Part shown: one piece after another, positions 1-5,057 of the stretch
How the letters are laid out: each line of letters opens with the position of its first letter
Numbering within the stretch: position 1 is the stretch's first letter
Source: UBA7887 sp964408735
GTDB taxonomy: Bacteria; Pseudomonadota; Alphaproteobacteria; UBA7887
DNA: 8,260 bases
Direction: 5' to 3'
Assembly: GCA_964408735.1 (NCBI GenBank)
Contig: CAYPAX010000144.1
Location: forward strand, 1-8,260
Translations under genes and position numbers: made by a program
Notes under the pieces: generated by a model
What the model was told of the DNA's origin: nothing
Databases searched by the model: none
The model's input: the letters and a program-made list of their open reading frames with translations, nothing else

Positions 1-17
1 GAATACACCTTAACTAG

Positions 18-304
18 GCCGCCAACCTGTCCAACAATGTGGGACCACCTCACTGCTTCCCCGCGGCGAGCCTCGCCGGCGGCAGCAATGCCTGGCCACT
101 GTTCACGGGCAATGTCGGCAAGGGCGGCGGCAACGCCATCCACGACATCGCCTGCCTGCAGGCCGCGCTCGCCAACGTGCAGATACCGGGCACATCCAAC
201 GCCTTCTGGGCAAGGCAAACAGCGACCTCAACGACGCGCTCACCGGCTTCCAGCGCGCCGCAAGCCTCGACGAGTCGGGCACCCTCGGTCCCGGCGACGC
301 CACG
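18..304 (+). pseudogene. Out-of-frame 5' part of the modular toxin gene (module A)
   Basis: This stretch encodes the first part of a peptidoglycan-binding-like module A, split over two frames. From 18 to about 209 one frame reads CFPAASLAGGS, then VGKGGGNAIHDIACLQAALAN and SNAFW. From about 211 the next frame continues GKANSDLNDALTGFQRAAS, GTLGPGDAT and then the reading frame of the gene annotated from 305. The second modular gene (1970-2845) shows this motif order in one frame, so the copy here has lost one base, most simply a G from the run at 208-210. A TAG stop at 15-17 closes the upstream frame, so no start for a full-length protein lies in the window. GTG at 39 is the only in-frame start candidate near the edge, and it has no Shine-Dalgarno sequence. 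It could be a true pseudogene 5' end, or the missing base could be a sequencing or assembly error. Confidence 0.6.
53..190 (+). repeat. Direct repeat, copy 1 (138 bp, module A core)
   Basis: This segment aligns without gaps to 2638-2775, with 113 of 138 bases identical counted by eye (about 82%); the first 90 bases have only 9 mismatches. It encodes the FPAASLAGGS lead, the VGKGGGN turn and the first helix of module A. Similarity stops abruptly near base 50 on the left. Both copies are in the same orientation, 2585 bp apart start to start, so recombination between them would delete or excise the DNA between. Confidence 0.85.
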
Positions 305-1402
305 GTGAAGGCGTTGTCGGCGCTGCTGCCTAGCGAATTCAAGGGCCTGCGCGGGGTGCGTGGCATCCCAGCGGCAAAAGTTGGAGGGCCGACCGAGCCC
401 AAGCCCGTTTCAAGAATGAGATTGCCGCCCAACCTTGAAGATGTCCTGGCACCGATCGAAGACTCCGTTCTACGGGCCCATGGAGTCGCGTTGCTGATTC
501 GTACGTTGCCTCGGGGCGCGAAAGATCGCTTGCACATCGAAGTCACTTTCGGTGACGGCCGCTATCTCGACGCCGACGGCAGACTAATGCCCGAATTTAC
601 TGCGCCACCAGCCATCCACAAAGCCCTGGCTGCAATTTTGACTCCGTATCCCGAAATCACACTCGATGCGAACGCAGCACGGGATCGCCTTGTGCTTCTG
701 GTGCACGGGAAGGTGGCGACCGGGTTCGACGACTTTCAAGTCCACTATGCGGACGAGTGGATATTCACCATCGACGTCGCCCATCTCTGGATCGAAGCCA
801 ATGACTACATGGCTGAGTTGGGGATTACGCCTGACATGATGGCGAGCGCGGTGAGCGACATTGACATGGCACGGCGAATAGCCAGCGAACTGGGCTTTCT
901 CGGCGAGGCGTATTCCAAGGAGTATAACGGCAGGCTCCACATCATCGTCAGGGGCCGCCCAGGGCCGAGGGCGGAACTCACGGCATCAAAATACTCTGCG
1001 GCCAACAAGAAAATGATAATGTTTGCCGTCGGCAACCGAGCAAGGTTTCTGGCCAACCTTAAGAGCGCCAGTGTTGTCGGGTTTGCCTTTCTTGCCGGCG
1101 ACGAAGCCATTCGCGCCATTGCAGGAGAGCAAGGCTACGAGCAGGCCATAGTATGGTTTGGCACAGGCGTTGCCAAAATTCTTACATCAGTTGTCGTCGC
1201 AGACATTATAGTCGCTCTGATCTTTGGCACCGAGGCGGTTGTCTTTGTGTCCTTCGTTGCGGCGGCCATAATTGGATTTGGCATTGGTGTTGCCCTCAAT
1301 CGGATCGATGAGGAGCTTGGCGTAACGGCATCGCTGAAGGAGCGAGTGGCAAATGAACCCGACGGTGCAGATCTGGAACATGCCGGCTGGCCGCGATTGT
1401 AG
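305..1402 (+). CDS. Modular protein with C-terminal membrane-active polymorphic-toxin-like domain
   Basis: Numbering is from the GTG at 305, the first start in this frame; it has no Shine-Dalgarno and is probably not native, because the frame continues upstream into module A. Residues 1-25 finish module A (LSALLPSEFKGLRG). Residues about 40-136 form module B, with EVTFGDGRYLDADGR resembling EVTVDLGLRFLDAHGR of the gene at 1970. Residues about 145-345 are the C-terminal domain: an RG-x-PGPR-x-ELTASKY segment, a helix at 254-270, then two hydrophobic segments at about 286-307 and 309-331 rich in Gly/Ala/Val, ending LNRIDEELGV. From memory this layout matches inner-membrane-acting polymorphic toxins and, more loosely, the hydrophobic hairpin of pore-forming colicins; no search was run. 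There is no signal peptide. The small membrane protein 38 bases downstream fits an immunity partner. GC falls from module to toxin tip. Toxin function is inferred. Confidence 0.6.
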   Translation: MKALSALLPSEFKGLRGVRGIPAAKVGGPTEPKPVSRMRLPPNLEDVLAPIEDSVLRAHGVALLIRTLPRGAKDRLHIEVTFGDGRYLDADGRLMPEFTAPPAIHKALAAILTPYPEITLDANAARDRLVLLVHGKVATGFDDFQVHYADEWIFTIDVAHLWIEANDYMAELGITPDMMASAVSDIDMARRIASELGFLGEAYSKEYNGRLHIIVRGRPGPRAELTASKYSAANKKMIMFAVGNRARFLANLKSASVVGFAFLAGDEAIRAIAGEQGYEQAIVWFGTGVAKILTSVVVADIIVALIFGTEAVVFVSFVAAAIIGFGIGVALNRIDEELGVTASLKERVANEPDGADLEHAGWPRL

Positions 1403-1440
1403 GCCTTGCCGCACCGCACGCCTCGCGCCTCGGTAAAGCG

Positions 1441-1896
1441 ATGCGTTCCGCGCCCAAGCCGGCATCTCCCCTGAAGCTAAGCGCCGGCTGTGTGCTGACG
1501 CTACTGGTTGGGGTGGCGCCATTATTCATTGGCGTCCCCAGCTTTCGGGCACTTCTTGAGAGCTTGGCTCAGAACGAACCGGTTATTCTGTATCATCCCG
1601 AGAATGGAGTCATATTCGGTCTAGCAGTCGTTTCACTGGGTTGTCCTTTCCAATTCTTAAGGGATCGATTGTCCGGCCGGCTTAGAAAGATTGTCGTTAA
1701 TGGATTCGCATTATTACTAAGTCTGACAATATTAGTTACACCATTTGGTTTTAGGAGCTACACAGATTCTATGTTGCGCGAAGCCGGCTACGTATTGTGC
1801 AAGTGGCACCCGTACTATGACAAGCCTTACCCTGGCCGGAAGCTATTCAAGCGCCAGGCATGGGTCTTGGATGCCAGGGATTGTGGTGAGCCGTGA
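1441..1896 (+). CDS. Small membrane protein, candidate immunity protein
   Basis: This 151-residue protein has three predicted hydrophobic helices at about 13-33 (CVLTLLVGVAPLFIG), 55-71 and 82-103 (FALLLSLTILVTPFG). A polar tail follows with GYVLC at 116-120, W141 and C148. A tail of the form GY-x-x-C ... W ... C is, as I recall, common among small membrane proteins encoded behind secreted toxins, but no named family is claimed. It starts at ATG 1441, 38 bases after the toxin-like gene, with only a weak GGTAAAG ahead, so translation may depend on co-transcription. Codon use is strikingly AT-rich (TTA, ATA, ATT): bases 1681-1740 are about 30% GC against 73% in a sampled line of polA. Position, membrane character and foreign composition together suggest immunity to the upstream toxin. 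Alternatives are an unrelated hypothetical membrane protein or a degraded gene. Confidence 0.65.
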   Translation: MRSAPKPASPLKLSAGCVLTLLVGVAPLFIGVPSFRALLESLAQNEPVILYHPENGVIFGLAVVSLGCPFQFLRDRLSGRLRKIVVNGFALLLSLTILVTPFGFRSYTDSMLREAGYVLCKWHPYYDKPYPGRKLFKRQAWVLDARDCGEP

Positions 1897-1969
1897 TGGG
1901 CGTGCGACCGAGTTGGGGAGGCATGCAACTTAATTCTGCGCACCCGCATGGCGTTTTTGTGCAACAGCC

Positions 1970-2845
1970 ATGAACTCCATAGCGGATGGATCGCCTCTCA
2001 GTATACTAGCTGCGCCCGGCAAGATGAGCGCCAACAAGATCGAGGATGTGGCACTGGTGCAGGCGGCACTGAAACAGATCAAGGGATCGAACGGACGGCC
2101 GTTGTGGTCGGGGCCGATTGACGGCAAGGCGAGCGAGGACAGCCTCGGCTCCGCCATCGCCGGCTTCGAGAGCAAGATCAACCGGCGCATCTCGGGCGTC
2201 ATCGCCCCGGGCGGCGACGCCAATGCGCTGTCGGGCATGCTGCCCAACAATTACAAGGATATGCACGGGGTTCCGGGCACCAATATCGTGGTGGGGCACG
2301 TCGCCCGCAAGGCGCCGCTTGCGGATGGTGGTGTCGAGGCCTTGGCGCTGCCTGAAGAGCACAAGGACGACCTCGCGCGCATCGTCTCGAGGCTCAAGGA
2401 CGCCCCCAACCGGCTGCCGACGGTGCGCCTCGGCCCGACCGACGCCCAAGGGCGCTGCGAGGTGACGGTCGATCTGGGGCTGCGCTTTCTCGACGCGCAC
2501 GGCCGCGTCCCGTCCAAGAGCGCGACCCTGCCGCCCGCCGTCGCCAAGGTCGTGGCACAGGCGCTCGGCCAGCCCGGCCGCTTTTCGCCGCCGAGCCGCC
2601 TGACCTACGCATTACAGCTCAAGAGCCGCGAGCCGCTCTGCTTCCCCGCGGCGAGCCTCGCGGGCGGCAGCGATGCCTGGCCGCAGTTCACGGGCTCGGT
2701 CGGCAAGGGCGGGGGCAATGCCATCCACGATGTAGCGGCGCTGCAGGCGGCGCTGGCCAATATCGAGATGCCGACCGCCGCGAACTCGACGAAGAGCGCC
2801 TTCTTCGCGCCGTTGGCCGACATCGACGCCGCTCGCGCCCCATGA
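1970..2845 (+). CDS. Toxin-less modular paralogue with peptidoglycan-binding-like modules (3'-truncated)
   Basis: This 291-residue protein has the order A-B-partial A. Residues 17-100 are module A, with the PG_binding_1-like pattern IEDVALVQAAL, then LWSGPIDG, AIAGFE and ALSGMLP. Residues about 124-217 are module B (EVTVDLGLRFLDAHGR at 164-179). Residues 224-287 begin a second module A (FPAASLAGGS, VGKGGGNAIHDVAALQAALAN), which is nearly the same as the start of the first gene in the window. That module breaks off at ADIDAARAP, where the other copy continues AIxxFQ and a full fold, so the protein looks cut short. No toxin tip or signal peptide is present. ATG 1970 is the only start in this frame after the stop at 1931-1933, and no good Shine-Dalgarno precedes it. 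It may be a decayed or donor copy of the toxin gene's N-terminal half; cell-wall binding is inferred only from pattern resemblance. Confidence 0.65.
   Translation: MNSIADGSPLSILAAPGKMSANKIEDVALVQAALKQIKGSNGRPLWSGPIDGKASEDSLGSAIAGFESKINRRISGVIAPGGDANALSGMLPNNYKDMHGVPGTNIVVGHVARKAPLADGGVEALALPEEHKDDLARIVSRLKDAPNRLPTVRLGPTDAQGRCEVTVDLGLRFLDAHGRVPSKSATLPPAVAKVVAQALGQPGRFSPPSRLTYALQLKSREPLCFPAASLAGGSDAWPQFTGSVGKGGGNAIHDVAALQAALANIEMPTAANSTKSAFFAPLADIDAARAP
2638..2775 (+). repeat. Direct repeat, copy 2 (138 bp, module A core)
   Basis: This is the partner of 53-190: same orientation, no gaps, about 82% identical. It lies inside the truncated second module A of the gene at 1970-2845. After about 2775 the two copies diverge quickly, and recognisable module A protein similarity ends near 2835, about 115 bases before the hydroxylase gene. 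Confidence 0.85.
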
Positions 2846-2950
2846 TATTCACAGTATCAAATGAGGCGCGTGACGCAGCCGAAACCATGCCGATAGGCGG
2901 GATGCCAGAGAGTTCGCGCCCTGTTCGCCGCCGGCGGCAAGGAACACAGA
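2846..2950 (+). other. Intergenic junction between the modular island and core genes
   Basis: These 105 bases separate the truncated modular gene from the hydroxylase gene. No continuation of module A was found in any frame. A short inverted repeat, TGATA-N7-TATCA (2843-2859), overlaps the stop codon and is a weak operator candidate. No convincing -35/-10 pair was seen. The hydroxylase ribosome binding site lies at the right end. Confidence 0.4.
2939..2943 (+). promoter_or_regulatory. Ribosome binding site supporting the GTG start at 2951
   Basis: AAGGA lies 7 bases ahead of the GTG at 2951. This is a normal Shine-Dalgarno spacing, and it is the reason for accepting GTG as the hydroxylase start. 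Confidence 0.6.
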
Positions 2951-3772
2951 GTGACGGAAACGATCCTCGGCAACGAGCCGGCTATCAGGCTGGCATTTTT
3001 CGCCGGCGTTCTGCTTTTGGTGGCGGTGGCGGAGTTTGCCGTGCCACGACGGCGCAGACGCTTTTCGCGCTGGCAGCGCTGGCCGAGCAACTTTGCCATC
3101 GTGGCGCTTAACACAGGCGTTGTGCGGCTGCTTTTTCCGACCGCGGCGGTGGGCGTTGCCTTGATTGCGGAGGCGGGGGGCTGGGGCCTGCTCAACGCCG
3201 TCTCCGTGCCTGAGCCTATCGCGATCATCGCTGCGGTGGTCGTGCTCGATCTGGTGATCTACCTGCAGCACGTGCTGGTCCATGCCGTGCCCGCCTTGTG
3301 GCGGCTGCACCGCATGCACCACGCCGACCTCGATTTCGACGTCACCACGGGCGCCCGCTTTCATCCCATCGAGATCGTGCTGTCGATGGTGATCAAGCTG
3401 GCCGCGGTGGTGGCGCTGGGGGCGCCGGCGGTCGCCGTGCTGATCTTCGAGGTGCTGCTCAATGCCGCCGCCATGTTCAACCACGGCAACATCCGCCTGC
3501 CGCAAGGCCTCGACAAAGTGCTGCGCTGGATCATCGTCACCCCCGACATGCACCGCGTGCATCATTCGGACGTGCCGCGCGAGACCAATTCGAATTTCGG
3601 CTTCAATCTGCCCTGGTGGGACCGCCTGCTCGGCACCTACCAGGCCCAGCCGGCCGCCGGGCACGAGGATATGACGATCGGTATCGCACTGTTCAGAGAG
3701 CGCAAGGACCTGCGCCTCGACCGGATGCTGATACAGCCGTTTCGGGCGGGCCCAGGTGCGACGCCAGAGTGA
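2951..3772 (+). CDS. Sterol desaturase / fatty acid hydroxylase family membrane protein
   Basis: This is a 273-residue integral membrane di-iron oxygenase-type protein. The histidine clusters of the fatty acid hydroxylase superfamily are all visible: HVLVH (H107, H111), HRMHH (H120, H123, H124), H138 in FHPIE, NHGN (H178) and HRVHHSD (H201, H204, H205). In the family these bind two irons and support O2-dependent hydroxylation or desaturation of lipid substrates. Hydrophobic helices lie at about 11-31, 46-72, 88-110, 142-158 and 159-175, placing it in the inner membrane with the His boxes on one face. NLPWWDRLLGTY at 219-230 is typical of the C-terminal part. The start is GTG with a good ribosome binding site. 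The substrate (sterol, hopanoid, fatty acid or carotenoid) cannot be told from the sequence. It converges with the ABC ATPase, so no operon partner is evident. Confidence 0.9.
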   Translation: MTETILGNEPAIRLAFFAGVLLLVAVAEFAVPRRRRRFSRWQRWPSNFAIVALNTGVVRLLFPTAAVGVALIAEAGGWGLLNAVSVPEPIAIIAAVVVLDLVIYLQHVLVHAVPALWRLHRMHHADLDFDVTTGARFHPIEIVLSMVIKLAAVVALGAPAVAVLIFEVLLNAAAMFNHGNIRLPQGLDKVLRWIIVTPDMHRVHHSDVPRETNSNFGFNLPWWDRLLGTYQAQPAAGHEDMTIGIALFRERKDLRLDRMLIQPFRAGPGATPE

Positions 3773-3788
3773 GACGGCGGTCGAGGCC

Positions 3789-3814
3789 GGGCAAGAAGGA
3801 GCCACTCCCTGCCC
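3789..3814. terminator. Weak hairpin between convergent genes
   Basis: GGGCA at 3789-3793 pairs with TGCCC at 3810-3814, and GGAG at 3798-3801 pairs with CTCC at 3805-3808 around a CCA loop, leaving an uneven internal loop. It sits in the 65-base gap between the convergent ends of the hydroxylase and ATPase genes. No T-run follows on either strand, so intrinsic termination is doubtful. Confidence 0.25.
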
Positions 3815-3837
3815 CCCTGTCGCGGACCGCTAGCCCC

Positions 3838-4800
3838 TCACGCGCCCCCGCCCGTAAGCTCCAGGAACAAATCTTCCAGATCCGGCTCGTGGGTCGAGAT
3901 ATCGGCCACCGCCAGTCCGGCATCGTCGACGGCGGCGAGGATTTCGGCGACGCGGGTCTCGCTTGGCCGGTAGCGCAGCACCAAACGGCGTGAGCCTTCG
4001 AGGGCGGCACCGAAGCGCACCAGCGCGGGCGGCACTTCCGCCACGTCCTCGGCCAGCACCAGGGCGAATTCCTTGTGGTCGAGGCGGCGCAACAGAGTCT
4101 CGGTCTTGTCGTAGGCCACCACCTCGCCCTGGGCGATGATGGCGACGCGGTCGCAGGTCTCCTCGGCCTCTTCCAGGTAATGGGTGGTGAGCAATATGGT
4201 GGTGCCGTTGTCGTTGAGCCGGCGCACATAGCGCCAGAGCTGGGCGCGCAACTCGACATCGACGCCGGCCGTCGGCTCGTCGAGCACCAGGATGGGCGGC
4301 GCATGCACCATGGCCTTGGCCACCATCAGGCGCCGCCGCATGCCGCCCGACAGGCGCCGCGTATAGGCGTCCGCCTTGTCGGCCAGGCCCATGGCCTCGA
4401 GGATCTCGTCGGTGCGCCGGGCCGCTTTGCGTACGCCGTAATAGCCGGCCTGGTTCTCCAGGCTCTCGCGCGGCGTGAAGAAGGGGTCGATGACCAGCTC
4501 CTGGGGCACGATGCCGATGCTGGCGGAGGCCGAGCGCCGCGCGGCGTCGATATCGTGGCCCCAGATCTCGACGGTCCCTGAGGTTTTGCGCACCAGCCCG
4601 GCGAGAATGTTGATGAAGGTCGACTTGCCCGCCCCGTTCGGCCCCAGCAGGCCGAAGATCGAGCCCGCGGGAATGTCCAGATCGATGCCCTTGAGCGCCT
4701 CGGTGCCGCCGCCGCCATAGATTTTGCGCAAGGCCTGCGCCCGGATGGCGGGCGGGCGTGCGGAATCGGTCGGGCGCTCGGACAGGGAATCGGGGGTCAT
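3838..4800 (-). CDS. ABC transporter ATP-binding protein, YadG-like (ABC-2 type exporter)
   Basis: This is a 320-residue nucleotide-binding subunit with every ABC motif intact: Walker A GPNGAGKST (53-61), Q-loop Q100 in VPQE, signature LSGGMRRR (150-157), Walker B LVLDEPT (171-177), D-loop AGVD and switch H207 in TTH. PQELVIDPFF, NQAGYYGVRK, PTAGVDVELRAQLW and TTHYLEEAEETCDR closely resemble my recollection of E. coli YadG, so it likely energises an ABC-2 type exporter of unknown cargo at the inner membrane. About 90 residues follow the ATPase core, as in that subfamily. The ATG at 4800 was chosen; a 13-residue extension exists but begins with TTG and is poorly conserved-looking. No Shine-Dalgarno precedes the ATG. 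The expected YadH-type permease is not next to it: the downstream neighbour is the convergent hydroxylase, so the ATPase must find its partner elsewhere. Confidence 0.93.
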   Translation of the reverse strand: MTPDSLSERPTDSARPPAIRAQALRKIYGGGGTEALKGIDLDIPAGSIFGLLGPNGAGKSTFINILAGLVRKTSGTVEIWGHDIDAARRSASASIGIVPQELVIDPFFTPRESLENQAGYYGVRKAARRTDEILEAMGLADKADAYTRRLSGGMRRRLMVAKAMVHAPPILVLDEPTAGVDVELRAQLWRYVRRLNDNGTTILLTTHYLEEAEETCDRVAIIAQGEVVAYDKTETLLRRLDHKEFALVLAEDVAEVPPALVRFGAALEGSRRLVLRYRPSETRVAEILAAVDDAGLAVADISTHEPDLEDLFLELTGGGA

Positions 4801-4812
4801 GGGGAGCGCCAG

Positions 4813-4839
4813 ATTATGCCAGCCCTGGGCGCTGGGCAA
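4813..4839 (-). promoter_or_regulatory. Candidate promoter of the ABC ATPase gene
   Basis: On the minus strand TTGCCC (4839-4834) and CATAAT (4818-4813) are separated by 15 bases, shorter than the ideal 17. Transcription would begin only a few bases before the ATG at 4800. That fits the lack of a Shine-Dalgarno and would give a leaderless or near-leaderless message. A poorer + strand pair for the zinc-finger gene, TGGGCA (4833-4838) and TAAACT (4856-4861), overlaps it. Confidence 0.3.
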
Positions 4840-4889
4840 GCGGCATCACCGGCGCTAAACTGCGCCCGCCCACAACGGAGAGCACGGCC

Positions 4890-5057
4890 ATGGCGACGGA
4901 CGAGACGGTAGAGGTCGAGAGCAGCGAGTTTGCCTGTGACGGCGGCGGCGAGGCGCTCGGCCATCCGCGCGTCTATCTGCAACTCGGAGAGGACGGGACG
5001 TTGGATTGTCCTTATTGCGGTCGCCACTTCGTGCTCAGGCAGAAGGCGGCTTCGTAA
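4890..5057 (+). CDS. zf-CHCC zinc-finger protein (NDUFS6-like)
   Basis: This protein has 55 residues. It has the exact zf-CHCC ligand spacing: C16-x8-H25-x14-C40-x2-C43, within FACDGGGEALGHPRVYL and LDCPYCGRHFVL. In mitochondria this fold is the NDUFS6 subunit of respiratory complex I; alphaproteobacteria carry short stand-alone homologues that probably bind one zinc and act with complex I, a role inferred here. The ATG at 4890 was chosen because GGAG at 4877-4880 lies 9 bases upstream and the protein length fits the family. A longer in-frame ATG at 4758 would overlap the ATPase gene heavily and adds no recognisable sequence. The last 23 bases overlap the 3' end of the convergent permease gene. 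The neighbours do not suggest a function. Confidence 0.9.
   Translation: MATDETVEVESSEFACDGGGEALGHPRVYLQLGEDGTLDCPYCGRHFVLRQKAAS

Noticed and set aside
305..1402. Calling the first gene a colicin outright
   Set aside because: The hydrophobic hairpin is suggestive, but no colicin receptor or translocation domain is visible, and residue-level similarity cannot be tested here.
2842..3111. Open frame starting at ATG 2842, considered as a frameshifted continuation of the truncated modular gene
   Set aside because: The translation shows no module A or B residues and overlaps the hydroxylase gene in another frame.
2849..3805. 318-codon open frame on the minus strand
   Set aside because: It is antisense to the hydroxylase gene with its histidine boxes; the composition is typical of a shadow frame.
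4075..4581. 168-codon + strand frame inside the ABC ATPase gene
   Set aside because: The opposite strand carries all ABC motifs; this frame only mirrors them.
4801..4839. TTG-initiated N-terminal extension of the ABC ATPase
   Set aside because: TTG is a rare start, no Shine-Dalgarno precedes it, and the extra 13 residues show no family similarity; they also cover the likely promoter.
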